The notes beneath the pieces were generated by a model. The model was not told the origin of the DNA. It worked only from the letters and a program-made list of their open reading frames with translations, and did not search any database. From Triangularia verruculosa (Eukaryota; Ascomycota; Sordariomycetes; Sordariales; Podosporaceae), in contig MU863924.1 of NCBI GenBank assembly GCA_033296885.1, positions 124,001 through 188,000 on the forward strand: DNA of 64,000 nt. Reading direction: 5' to 3'. Position 1 is the stretch's first letter, and each line of letters begins with the position of its first letter. A program made the translations under genes and the position numbers. Positions 21,297 through 31,590 of this stretch are shown in pieces.

Positions 21297-22292
21297 CTAC
21301 TGTCCTGTCTGTCTCCCTATTGAAGAATGTATCTTGGCTTGAGCCGAACCATCCTCCGCCAATGTCATGACACAATCAACAAACCGCGTCCGTTTCGGCC
21401 AAGCCTTGAAAGTACTCGCCTGCCACTTCACACCCAACCCATCCCTCTCGTGATCCCACAACGGTGACAAAGGCCTCCACTCCCTCGTCCGGTCAGGCGA
21501 ACAAGCCTCATTGACCGTCCTTTGAAACGCCTGGAAATGTTTCCAACCCGTGCTCGGTTCCTTGCGATAGACATTTCCGCCCGCGCGCATCACTGGCGAT
21601 GTCGGTGCCGTAGCCAAGTAATACATGCCTATCGAGTCTTCGTACCCAAATTCCATTTTTGTCTCAATACCCTTGAGCTCCTCCGCCGTCAGCCTCTTCA
21701 TCCGCATGAGCTGCTGCTCTGCCAGCGGCGACTTGTCCTCTTCAATACATTGCACCGTTGCTGTGGTTCCCTCATAATTCGGAAACACAACCGTGATAGT
21801 TTCCAAAGATGGCACTTTGTGAAAGATGCTCGGCGCATGGGTAGGAAGGCTCTGAATAATCACCGGAAAGGCCAGATGTCGCGTCTTGGACATGTATTTT
21901 CGGCGGTGGGAGCACTCCCTCTTCACAAAAAGGTAAAGGGCGTGACTGGGGATGTACAGGATGTCGACTTCGGGGTCGTAGTCGCGGGCGCAGGATCCGC
22001 TGGACATGAGGGCGATGTCATGCGCCTCGGTGTTCACGCTCAGGAGAGCGCGGTTGTAAGGTTCATGGACGACCAGCTTGGGCGGTCGCGTTGTGCAATG
22101 GTGTCGGTCAGTGAATACAGGGTCACTTGGGTCGAAGATACAGATGCCTGGCCTCGACGGCGTCGGGCGGCTGGCAAATGACGCGGCTATGGACCATATC
22201 TGCTGTCGGACACTGGCGGGGAGCCGTGGGAAGAAGGTGAATTCTGTGAGTTCTTGACGGTCATTGTTGACTTTGGGATCTCGATTGCCCAT
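21297..22292 (-). CDS. 2EXR domain protein
   Basis: Single exon, 331 residues. The N-terminal motif FTFFPRLPASVRQQIWSIA (about residues 19-37) is the fungal 2EXR domain (F-x-x-F-x-x-L-P-x-E-l-R-x-x-I-W), followed by the usual NREAR-like segment, here LLSVNTEAHDIAL, and a strand reading DPEVDILYIPS. The remainder is variable, with a Cys/His-poor C-terminus. The family is abundant in Pezizomycotina, probably intracellular, and has no established biochemical activity. No signal peptide or membrane segment. Confidence 0.85.
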   Translation of the reverse strand: MGNRDPKVNNDRQELTEFTFFPRLPASVRQQIWSIAASFASRPTPSRPGICIFDPSDPVFTDRHHCTTRPPKLVVHEPYNRALLSVNTEAHDIALMSSGSCARDYDPEVDILYIPSHALYLFVKRECSHRRKYMSKTRHLAFPVIIQSLPTHAPSIFHKVPSLETITVVFPNYEGTTATVQCIEEDKSPLAEQQLMRMKRLTAEELKGIETKMEFGYEDSIGMYYLATAPTSPVMRAGGNVYRKEPSTGWKHFQAFQRTVNEACSPDRTREWRPLSPLWDHERDGLGVKWQASTFKAWPKRTRFVDCVMTLAEDGSAQAKIHSSIGRQTGQ

Positions 22293-23368
22293 GGTGAGAG
22301 TTTCCTTGCAAATAGCTTTAAAGCGCCCCGTGGTCAGCGAAGGTAAGGTATATGATCAGAGGTCAGACCGTCAGATTGGTTGGTTACCATAACGACACTT
22401 GAGCACACAGCCAACTCGCTAAGAAGGCTTCGCACAAGGCAGCAGTGACCTCGTTCTACCCAGCTCGGTGGTCAGGAAAGGTCAACTGCACGGATCGTGG
22501 TTCGCTTGTTGGAGGCGACGGGACAAGTTCGGCAAAGTTGGCTCAGGGACTGGGGGCATTGTGGCTTAGACAACCTTATTTCAACTTCAAAGGCAACATC
22601 ATTACGAGAGAGAAAATAATTGAACGAAACATGTGATAAAGAAGTATTCGTTGATGCTGATGCCTGTATATCACAACGTCAATTACCTTTTATCTAGAGT
22701 CAAACCACCGTGTATAGATCATGCTTGGACGGCTCCCAGTAGCTTGACCAATCAGATCATGTTCGGCACCTGAATGCGACGTCGAGAATCCTCACAGAAT
22801 CGGATATCCATCCAGTGGCGAGGTCTCCACGATGACCCCTCAGCCGCTTACAACGGTAGATCACTTCATGAAAGCACAACGGGAGGATAGACATCAAGGC
22901 GGTAACTTTGAAATGCATTGTAATACAGTATGAGCTGGCTGCATGAAGACTTCCACGTCCCCCCAAATCTCGTCAAAATCAACACCAACCCGGGGACACT
23001 TTTTGGAGCCCTTGCGTTTGTCCTTCCCAACATTGTCTGTCCTTCCCAATCCTCCAAAACACCGTCAATTCTCTTGGCTTCTCCTTCCCAACACCCTCAA
23101 TTCTCTTGGCTCCCTGGCGCCGGGCCGCACCGTTTGTCCTTTCCCACATCGTCAATTCTCTTTGCTTCCCGGCGTCGGACACCGACAATCCAGTCCTTGA
23201 GAATTCCCTCCTTCCCGCTACGCTCATTGTCGTTGCTCCATCGGATTAGGATCCAGGCCCTGGTGCGGGGTTGCCCCTGCACCACGACCTGTATCGTTCT
23301 CCAATAGAGCCGCGAACAACAACCGTAGCAGGAAGGAGGGGCAATAAGATGTCAGTTAAGACGAAGAA
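22293..23368. repeat. intergenic with 35-60 bp degenerate minisatellite (23020-23175)
   Basis: At 23020-23175 the words TCCTTCCCAACA and CGTCAATTCTCTTGGCTT alternate in about three copies: CAATTCTCTT near 23068, 23098 and 23153. No gene is supported in the flanks. The DNA here resembles the 3' side of the small minus-strand gene that follows. Confidence 0.55.
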
Positions 23369-23667
23369 TTATCCCTTTCCACATCGTCTATGAGCTGTGC
23401 TGGTCTTGGTCTTTGCCTTCTTCGCCGTGTGGGCACCTTCGATGTTTGGAAGCAGCTCAATGTCCGGGACACCTGCGCTCTCGACAATGACCACGACAGA
23501 AGGGGATGGTTCTGTAACGGGTCGGTCAAGACGATGAACTGGACGGAACGTCTTGCACTCTTGCAACGTCATCCAGCGCTGGCCAAGCTGCTTGTTCACT
23601 TACGTTAGTTTTCGAATGACAACTAGCAATGGGCTTCAACAACATGGCTTACCAGTGCGCTAGGCAT
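23369..23667 (-). CDS. small orphan protein, two exons
   Basis: Exons 23653-23667 (MPSAL) and 23369-23578 are joined over a 74-bp intron with GTAAGC, an ACTAACG branch site and GGCCAG. The product is 74 residues, with a hydrophobic strand (SVVVIVESAGVPDIELL) and a basic C-terminus (TAKKAKTKTSTAHR). Further upstream on this strand, another GTAAGT donor at about 23865 and a CT-rich leader near 24.1 kb suggest additional 5' exons that I could not connect. No family recognised. Just past its stop lies a 26-bp block that is identical inside an intron of the gene at 24860-25522. Confidence 0.33.
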
Positions 23668-24859
23668 GTGCTGTGCCCTGAAAATGGAACCTGGATGAGG
23701 CCAGGCAACCTCAACACTTCATTCATCGGAATCCTTGTGCCGAGTCATGAAGACCGTCATGGAGATCGGTGCTGTGACTTGATGAGCTTCAATTCTTCCG
23801 TCCAAGCGATGCCAGTGGCTGAGGTGAGGACCAGGCATGATGGGTCAAACTTACAGGCTAGGCAAATGTGAACGCACTGCAGTCGACGATGTTGATGGGT
23901 GCGCGTTCCCTTGTCCGGCTTCAAATTGTTGTCGACCTTTGGGCTTGGAATTACTCGCAGTCCCCCTCTGTATTGTTGGCCACCCACGCGATGGTGGGTG
24001 GGATACAGGCGTCTTGTGAGGGAAAAGAGAAGAGAGGGGATGAAGTGACCGAAGAATAGTTGAGATGCAGATGTAAGAGATGGGGAGATGGAGAGGCGGG
24101 GAGGGAAGAAGGAAGAGGTTGAAAAGGTGACTGGAGAAAATTTGGGGAGAGAAAGGTGGGAAGGAATGATTTTGCCGCTGCTAGTGACATGGAAAAATTT
24201 CTGTGGGTGGCCCCAGAGAGGAACGGAAAAAGTAGGCCGTCCACCTCCGAGAAGGCTAGGTCGTGACCAGGGCACCAGGCGAACGAACATTTCAAGGTAG
24301 GAAGGTCCGTTGCTTGTCTACCTCGTTGGAAAGTCCAGGCAAACTCATCTCAGCTCTTTCAATAATTCCAGTGGATTTCCCCAACTCGAGTAAGGGCAAA
24401 GCTGAGTCTGGGAATATCTAAGACCAACCTTGAGATGATGACAACTGCCCTAGTAGTGGTCCCAGCCATCTCTGCAAGATCGCTGACCTTCAATTTGAAC
24501 ATGGACAATCACGCGAGTACAGAGTCACAGTAGTTGATGAAAATGACTTGGGGTCCAAAAAGCCAAAAAGAAGCAAGACCAGCTTCTTTATTTTTTAAAA
24601 AAATAAAAATAAAAATGACCGCCCAAAAAAAAACCCAAAAACGTCCCCCGCCGCCCCCTCCAAAACCCAGGTATTATCGCCCCCGCGGGCACGCGCTGCT
24701 CCCACCCGAACCCCCACCACCCCTCCCCCTCTCCTCCCCCCCCCGCCTATGTTGCCGGCGCTGGGTGCGCGGTTGGGACTGGAGCTGGACGAGATGGTGT
24801 GTCCAGCGAGTCTGGCTTCGGCTTGCCCCGTCTAGGACGGCTGGGCCTCCGCCGTTGAC
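23668..24859. other. leader/promoter DNA and low-complexity tract
   Basis: At 24060-24180 the minus strand is CT-rich, like a fungal transcription start. At 24590-24760 there is low-complexity DNA: T/A runs, AAAATAAAAATAAAAATG, then long C-rich runs. No extra gene is supported. Confidence 0.4.
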
Positions 24860-25522
24860 TCAGGCTTGGGTTCCGTTGCTCCCGTTGGGACCATCCCCTC
24901 CGGGAGCGTCAGTTGCCCAAACTGACGTCCCATCAGGGCTGGTGATGAGAATCCGCGGCAGCTCCGGTGCGCTGCCAGGTGAGGCCGAGGCGGCTTGGGG
25001 TTGTCCATCTAGGAAGGAATCATGATTAGTGACTTGGTTTCCAAACGGAAGGACGGGAGCAATAAGATGTCAGTTAAGACGAAGTGGTTAGATCGGCAAG
25101 ACAAGGAAATGGGACAGGAGGCGGTCGGTCAAAGAAAGGAGACCACGGGAGTTGGTCCAAGCAAATGAAACCGGATCGGGACAAGCGGAAGGGGGATTGA
25201 AGTCGAAGTCAGGAAAGGAATGATTGGTAACTTACTGGTATGGACATGGGCCCCCAAGCTCAGGGCAGCTGTTGCCGCCGACAACTCACCAACCGCCTCC
25301 CTTCTCGCGGTGGCAGTTGTCAAGCGGGCAACCGCCGCCCGCCTCGCCTCTTGCGTCCCGGCAGACGCTCCCAAACGCCCCTAAAACATGTTGTCAGCAT
25401 GTTGTCAGCATGTTGTCAGGAATGCCCGATTGGGCGAGAGGAAAGGGGGGGTCAAGACAAAAGAAGGGGTAACTTACAGTCCCGTTTGCGCCCCCAGCGC
25501 CGGTCTCTCGCTCTCCGTTCAT
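24860..25522 (-). CDS. small orphan protein, three exons
   Basis: Exons 25478-25522, 25236-25380 and 24860-25008 (in reading order) give 112 residues. Both introns have GTAAGTTACC donors and TAG acceptors, and phases agree at both junctions. The start is MNGERETGAGGANG after a CT-rich leader. The second exon gives an Ala/Arg-rich helix (EARRAAVARLTTATARREAV). The third gives PRILITSPDGTSVWATDAPG and a Gly/Asn-rich end (GGDGPNGSNGTQA). No signal peptide. I recognise no family. Intron 1 carries an 11-bp tandem repeat and intron 2 carries the 26-bp block shared with 23.34 kb. Confidence 0.48.
25383..25422. repeat. 11-bp tandem repeat inside an intron
   Basis: CATGTTGTCAG is repeated three times in direct tandem just next to the 3' splice site of intron 1 of the minus-strand gene at 24860-25522. 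Confidence 0.85.
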
Positions 25523-27417
25523 TTTTTTTTGTCTGGGAAGAGGAACATCCGTCAGTGATGTTCATCAGGTGTAACCTGGTCTTGGATGAGGGCAACCTAC
25601 GGGAAGAGAGAGGTTGGTGTGGTGTGGTGGTGGTGGTTGGTGGTGGGATGAGGGAAAAGAGAAGAAAGGGAATTTCGGTCAGAGCCAAAAGATTTTAACT
25701 ACCTACTGCTCGTGCCCGAACCCACCATCCGTTGGGGGGAGGGCACGGGCAAACGGTCCTCAAGTGGAAAGAGCGGAAAGAACAGTTGGGTATGACAGCT
25801 GTTGGCCGCAGAGCTCCTGACAGTCTGCTGGGAGAGACTCCGCTTCAGGCCCCATAAAACGTTGACCTGACTTGTTGCCTGGTGCCTGTTCATTGTCTCC
25901 TTCTTGTGGGAAAGAGCAGAGGGTTCTGATGCTTGGGATCCCGTCTTTTGAATATCTGGCAGGTGGGCAACCTTTTTATACCATGTTCATCCAGGATTGT
26001 GTTGCTGGGATTCTTAAACTTTGCCAGCATGTTGTTGATATTCAATCTTGCTCTTAATTCCATGTTACCTATCGGTGCCGTGATGTGGACTTTCCAGATG
26101 TAAGGCGGAATGGTCAACTCATATCCAAGCCCTCGAATGTCTGTCATCCATACACCAATCAACCTCGTACACTTGCACCCTAGATGAGTGTGAGGATACG
26201 GCGTCAGGTCAGGGGGATCTTCACCTTTGTCTGGGGTTCGTGATCACTTCTGTCGCCCCCCTACCTATCATGTCCGCGAGTGTTGAGATCTTCATTACCC
26301 ATCCGGCCCACGCGATTGGCGTTGCCTTGGATGTCACTATCATCAGTCTTGCCAAATTCGCTGTCATGGACTTTAAGATTGCACCATTTTCAATGAGGAC
26401 CTCATACTTCCAAGTGCTAGCCTGGGACTTGGAAATATGTCAGGAGTATTCGTTTAGTTCACAAACTACTCGGGGGATCCCATGAATCAAGTTTCATTCA
26501 TCGCAAGGCAACCCCACACCTAGTACAAGTGGTAAGAGACAAGTTGTAAGAGACAAGTTGTAAGAGACAAGTTGCAGTTTCTTTAATGAAATGCCCAATT
26601 CCCATGTAAACATCATTTTTCACCGTCTATTCTTCTGATAGAATTCTTCAGGTCAATTTTGAACAATACCATTCCTAAGGTGGGCCCCATAATTCTTTAT
26701 TGTAACTCTCACCGCCTTGCCTCATCTCATCCAGGAGCAAGATCATAAAAGACAAGCGCTAATTTGGACCAAGGTTAACGCAACTTGCAACTACCCCAAA
26801 GCTTACCGTAAATTATTGACCCTTTATCCTCACTACAATCACGCACAGACTCATGAAACCCAAATCCATTGTCGAAGAGAACCCGTTCGAACCATCACCC
26901 ACTGTACATATTCTTTTAGATTCCCCATCGTCGCTCTTGCTCTCTGTAACCGCCCGCTCTTCATTCATCCGATCAGGCATGCCCACAATAGTTGTAGTCC
27001 GGATGTTGCTTTTATAGGTACGACTTGGTGCTCATGATAGTACCTAGACAAGCAAGTTGTCGCCTCTAAAAGTCCAATAACTAGCGGTGAGGGAGATGAT
27101 TACGAGACCAACAGTGTAGGGAAGCAATGTTTCTACATACCTACCTACATTCTGTAGTTCATAGATACAATTTTCAAAACAATTTAAGCTGGTTTGAACT
27201 TCTAGTACTAATCTCACACTTCATGTAAGTAGGACGGGCAAATCCGCGAGGTGAGGTACCTTATGAACCAAATGAGAGGGATACCGTGTTATCAATAGAG
27301 AAGTCCAAGTAGGTAAACACCATATATAAACCAAAACAAAATGCAATGCAATAAACACACCCGGGTATCCTCTTCTTCCATCTAATTTTCCTAGTTCCAA
27401 CCCAAAGCCATCCACCC
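25523..27417. other. long gap, partly AT-rich
   Basis: No gene is supported. The part next to 25523 is the CT-rich leader of the minus-strand orphan gene. From 26.5 kb the sequence becomes more AT-rich. A 14-bp tandem repeat (GTAAGAGACAAGTT, three copies) is at 26531-26573. Confidence 0.45.
26531..26573. repeat. 14-bp tandem repeat, three copies
   Basis: GTAAGAGACAAGTT is repeated head to tail with no visible divergence, at the edge of an AT-richer stretch. Confidence 0.85.
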
Positions 27418-30400
27418 CTAAACCAGTATCTCTTCCGCCCGAACATCCTCTATCCAAGCTTCCTCGACCTTAATCTGCACACCCCTCCCTTTTTCATTGT
27501 CCCGAAATGGACCCTTGTTTATGCTACTTCCCCCAGCGATTTTGCGCTCCAGCTCCGCAATCTTCTTCATCACCTTCGGGTACATTTTGTGGTTCATGCC
27601 CAAGCCATGGCCACCGATCGACTCGATGCCAGTCAGGAACTCCCTACACAACCCCAACGCCTCCTCCCACTTGCCCTGCTGCTCCAGGCACATGGCCAAG
27701 AACCAGATGTTGGCAAGTCGGTCGGGATGATCGCCCGCCTCGCCTACGGTCTTGGTGTACCATGATCTATCGATCAGCGTGTGAAACAACTTCTCTGCCT
27801 CCGAATATCTCTTGAGTTTGACGAGCACCTCCGCGTGGATGCACTTTGCCATCAAGACAGCAAGATGATGCGGGCCAATGTTACGCTCCGCGACTTCTAT
27901 TCCCTCGCGGATGATCTTCTCGGCCTCCTTGTTGTTGCCAACTGCTGATTCAACACGAGCAAGAAACAACCGTGCTAGGAGCGTGTAGGGGTGCTCCTTT
28001 CCTAGTCGCTCTTTTCGCTGCTCGTGGACAAAGGTCAGGTCGGTTCGACTTTGCCGTAGTCGCTCGCCCAGGTTAGGATCCGGGTTGTCTTCTTCATGGC
28101 GGACAAAGCTCGACGACAAGTCTTCGAGACTAGTGAGGGTTTCGAGGTGCGTTGGGCCAAGGGTCTCCTTCATGCCCTCCCAGGCAGTCTGGAACAGCCT
28201 GCTTGCTTGGTCGTATTCCATGCGTCTATTGAGCACCCTTGCTAGGTTACGGGTCGAATCGAGGGTCTTTGGGTGCTTGTCGCCGTATAGCCGCTTGATC
28301 TTCTCCAGATTAGCGACATGAAGAGCGTTTGCTTCTGTGTATTTCCCTTGCATGCTGATTGATGAGCCAAGTGTCTCGGTGACGTCGAGGGTTAATGGAT
28401 GGTGATCGCCCCAGGTGCCAACGCAAAGCTGGTGAGTGACCCGCATGCGTTTTACAACCTTTTCCATCTCGCACATTATCCATAACGTCTTGGTAAGCAG
28501 GAGGGAGAGTGCAATGGCAATTGGGTGGTCGGGGCCGAGTCGGGCAGAGACGTATTCCAAAGCCCTTGTCTGAAGATCACGGGCTTCTTCAAAGTGGCCT
28601 GTCTCGGCGTATACTCGACTGAAGCACACGTCTTGATCGACCTGAAGCTTCCCATAACACTTCCTCAACTGCCAAAAAGGCTTAGCTCTGAGCGCGTTTT
28701 CTGCGAGGGTCTTGTCCAGCTCGGCCTGGCATTCGCGTACATGTGTAATATGCGGCAGTAGCTCACGTCGAACTTGATTTTCCGGCTCATTGTCGCCGTG
28801 TGGGGGGCGCCGAATGCTCGAAGAGAGGGTTGCCATCGAGATCTGGCACCATAGGGCTTGGTGAGAGGTTGACATCTCTGGGCGTTCTCTGGCCCATTTG
28901 TGGATCAGCCGGTGCATGCTGTAGCGGCCTGTAGATCTCTCTTGTCGAGTAACTAAAGACCTTTCCACCAGAACACTCAGTGCTGCTCGTAGTCGGTCTT
29001 GTACTTCATCCTCCAGGTCTTCAAGGCCAAGGTTGTCCCTATTTCTCAGGACTCCCGGCAGGGGCGGCGGTGTTGACATTTGCGAGGTAAAGTAGGCTCT
29101 CAGTTCACGGAAGAACATTCCCCATGGTTTGCGCTTTGGACTTTGGAGCCTCTTGTGTAATTCCTTTTCTCTTTCTGCATCCTGCCTTTGTTGTTGTTCC
29201 TCCTTGAGTGGGTTGATGGCAGCGTTGATAAGCAAATCAAGTCGTATGTTTTGAAAATGGAAGAAAGAAAAGACATGGAGCAGTTCTACCGCGTCCTGGC
29301 ATTTTTCCCGTGGTGATTCTTCAAGATTGCGGTATAGGATCTCGTAGGTCGAGAAGACGGTAAAGCTACTGTCATCGTCGATGCGCTTCTTGTCCCTCGA
29401 GTTACTCTTAGTCCTGCCATGATAGTTGCGGCGGATGCGACGAATTTCCCGGTCGTATGATGACAAGTAGTTGGGCCAGTCGCAAATGCCCTTGAGGATT
29501 GCTTTGGCAGCTTGGACGAGAGCAAGGGGTAGGAATCCGAGAGCTTTGCATATCGAGTTGGCCGAGTCAATAGCCGCCTGAGCCCATGGTCTCGGTTCTT
29601 CGGCCGCTCTCAGGATAAGCTCCTCGGCCTCCTTAGGTTCCATGGCAAGAAGTTCCAGGTACCGGTCTCCAGCATTTCCATGCGTCATATGAGTTGGATT
29701 CCGCGTTGTGATAAGAACACAACCCTTGTCTCCACCTGGCAACAGCTGCTCCAGATTGATCTCATCGTCATCGGCGTTGTCGATGATAAGTAACCAGGGA
29801 AGGTCACGGGTCGTCAGCCAGTTCTTTGCAGCCTTTTCATTTGGCTCAACACCACCGATAGTGGCTATCTCGGCATAGCTGCTCGAGGCGTTCTTCTGGG
29901 AGCTGCCGTCGACAAAGAAGACACCCCAAAACTTGTCTTTGTACTCGTTGGAAAACTTGAATGCTAGTTCGGTCTTTCCAGACCCCCCCAGCCCATAAAT
30001 CACGAACCTCTGCTGCGTCGACTTTGTAACATTGTGGAAAGCTTGGTCCAGCTTAGCCAATTCTGCCTTCCTCCCCGTAAAACATGCCCTGACTGGTCGT
30101 GGGATGACGAAGTGACGGTTCACCATGTCAGGTACATGTAATGTGACTGCTTGGGCAGCTGTGATTGCGTCGACAACGGTGCTTGCGTCGTAGTTCGCGA
30201 CCTCTTCGGTAATCAGTGACAGGCTGTTTCGCACCAGTCCGAGGTCATTGACGAGCCGGCATGATAGAGAGGAGCGAGCCTTTAGGGAGCTCGACTGAGT
30301 CTCATCATCCGTAAACGAAAGGCGTTGGTTCTTCAGCAATTCGATAGCCGTGAATAGAGCCCTGAGAATACGAGTGTGAAGTCCCAAGGCTAGGGATGTC

Positions 30401-30780
30401 TCTAGGTACCATGGTTGGTTCTCGAGACGGTGCTCGCTCTCAATCCATTGACTCTGCTCTTTTTCGTCCACAAGAATCTTGATGCTCGATTGAAGAGGTC
30501 GGATATAAGCGTCGCACTCGATCAGTATAGCAGCGGTGTTGTCGATAAGGGGATGTAGGAAATGTTCGGTAGGCGAGCGGGGCCTGACATGAAGAGATGC
30601 GTTCCTTCGTTCCGATATGGCGAGTTGGTCAAAGCATTCGACAATGGCCTTGAGATCGCCAATTTGCTCGAACAGGCCGGTGGTGATGGCGTCGACATCG
30701 AGTCTTTCGAGGGCAGAAAGAGTCTCTTTGAGTCCGTTTAGCAAGACTCCAGCACTAAGGCTGCCGAATGGGTCTGACAT
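27418..30780 (-). CDS. NLR-like STAND receptor: N-terminal helical domain, NB-ARC, TPR repeats
   Basis: Single exon, 1120 residues. Residues 1-220 are a helical N-terminal domain that I cannot assign. The NB-ARC module follows: P-loop GLGGSGKT (about 263-270), Walker B LLIIDNADD (about 330-338), sensor-like GCVLITTRN (about 353-361) and the GLPL-type motif GFLPLAL (about 415-421). Then come a winged-helix-like region and at least six kinesin-light-chain-type TPRs (about 700-1080) with GPDHP, GDHHPLTL, GDKHPKTLDS, GPTHLETL and GKEHPYTL signatures. Fungal NLRs of this build are nucleotide switches linked to nonself recognition and regulated cell death. All core motifs are intact, so it should be functional. 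The promoter is shared with the divergent P450, and an intact HET gene and a broken one lie within 8 kb. Confidence 0.93.
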   Translation of the reverse strand: MSDPFGSLSAGVLLNGLKETLSALERLDVDAITTGLFEQIGDLKAIVECFDQLAISERRNASLHVRPRSPTEHFLHPLIDNTAAILIECDAYIRPLQSSIKILVDEKEQSQWIESEHRLENQPWYLETSLALGLHTRILRALFTAIELLKNQRLSFTDDETQSSSLKARSSLSCRLVNDLGLVRNSLSLITEEVANYDASTVVDAITAAQAVTLHVPDMVNRHFVIPRPVRACFTGRKAELAKLDQAFHNVTKSTQQRFVIYGLGGSGKTELAFKFSNEYKDKFWGVFFVDGSSQKNASSSYAEIATIGGVEPNEKAAKNWLTTRDLPWLLIIDNADDDEINLEQLLPGGDKGCVLITTRNPTHMTHGNAGDRYLELLAMEPKEAEELILRAAEEPRPWAQAAIDSANSICKALGFLPLALVQAAKAILKGICDWPNYLSSYDREIRRIRRNYHGRTKSNSRDKKRIDDDSSFTVFSTYEILYRNLEESPREKCQDAVELLHVFSFFHFQNIRLDLLINAAINPLKEEQQQRQDAEREKELHKRLQSPKRKPWGMFFRELRAYFTSQMSTPPPLPGVLRNRDNLGLEDLEDEVQDRLRAALSVLVERSLVTRQERSTGRYSMHRLIHKWARERPEMSTSHQALWCQISMATLSSSIRRPPHGDNEPENQVRRELLPHITHVRECQAELDKTLAENALRAKPFWQLRKCYGKLQVDQDVCFSRVYAETGHFEEARDLQTRALEYVSARLGPDHPIAIALSLLLTKTLWIMCEMEKVVKRMRVTHQLCVGTWGDHHPLTLDVTETLGSSISMQGKYTEANALHVANLEKIKRLYGDKHPKTLDSTRNLARVLNRRMEYDQASRLFQTAWEGMKETLGPTHLETLTSLEDLSSSFVRHEEDNPDPNLGERLRQSRTDLTFVHEQRKERLGKEHPYTLLARLFLARVESAVGNNKEAEKIIREGIEVAERNIGPHHLAVLMAKCIHAEVLVKLKRYSEAEKLFHTLIDRSWYTKTVGEAGDHPDRLANIWFLAMCLEQQGKWEEALGLCREFLTGIESIGGHGLGMNHKMYPKVMKKIAELERKIAGGSSINKGPFRDNEKGRGVQIKVEEAWIEDVRAEEILV

Positions 30781-31590
30781 CTTGATAGCGTTACATGCGG
30801 GGTTCGACGATCAACGACTGTCGGGTAGATTCCCAAGGAAATTTAGTAGGAGACCCTGGACAGTAATAACTCAAAGGAGAGTTAGCTTGATCCGTGAAGG
30901 AATAGCGGGTGCAACCGAACACAGGACTTCTACACGTGTAGAAGGATAAGGACCTTGTTTGCCCCATCCCGCCGGGCCCGCGTAGCTCGTTCAACTCAGC
31001 CTCAATCATTGTTATGCGCTCGGAGACCGGCGATGCGGGGTGGTAGGATCGTCACAGGCCCGGGGCTGAAGACCCAATTAAGATGTTCAGGTCATAATCG
31101 GCGGGAAATAGGTACCTAAGGTACGCAATAAACGAAGGGAACCGTGGTCACATTTTGGCACACACCCCGACCCCCTGGTACATCACCTTGCAATGTGGGG
31201 CCCAGACCAAGGGCGCGTAAATCACTTGTTCCAATTGGGGGCTCATTGAGACCTTGAAGTCTCAGCCTACGGCATCGCTGTCACCCGCCCTCCACGCGGT
31301 GAACTTGTGCTGGGACAGGACCCCTCAGCCTGATAGGGACGCCCGCAGCAAGGCTCTGCGGCTCTGTCTTTCCATGTTTCGTGTTGAGCGCTTCCATGAA
31401 CTCGGGATCTTTCGAAACAAATTTCTGTCATATCAAACCCAGGGCCACGGGACTGGCAAGTTTAACGTCTCGCTGACTTTGTCTTCCTTTGGTCTGTAGT
31501 AGTTTGTTCATAGCAATCTACCGCGCCTTTTCCGCTGAAACAAGCGCGCGCTCTTTGCCCTCCAACCCCACCATATTTTCGAACCCAGCC
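30781..31590. promoter_or_regulatory. divergent promoter of the NLR and P450 genes
   Basis: 810 bp separate two opposite start codons, so both genes probably draw regulatory input from here. It contains an 18-bp perfect palindrome (30927-30944) and a TAGGTACCTA-type word near 31110. No coding signal. Confidence 0.55.
30927..30944. promoter_or_regulatory. 18-bp perfect palindrome with CACGTG core
   Basis: CTTCTACACGTGTAGAAG reads identically on both strands. The core CACGTG is the E-box bound by bHLH dimers. It lies about 150 bp upstream of the NLR start codon and 650 bp upstream of the P450. Binding is inference. Confidence 0.5.

Noticed and set aside
21522..22181. 219-codon plus-strand frame
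   Set aside because: Antisense to the 2EXR gene, whose domain motif is clear.
24534..25025. 163-codon plus-strand frame with Pro-rich peptide
   Set aside because: Driven by poly-A and poly-C tracts and antisense to the third exon of the orphan gene.
25383..26573. CRISPR-like short repeats
   Set aside because: The 11- and 14-bp repeats are contiguous tandems with no spacers, and the genome is fungal.
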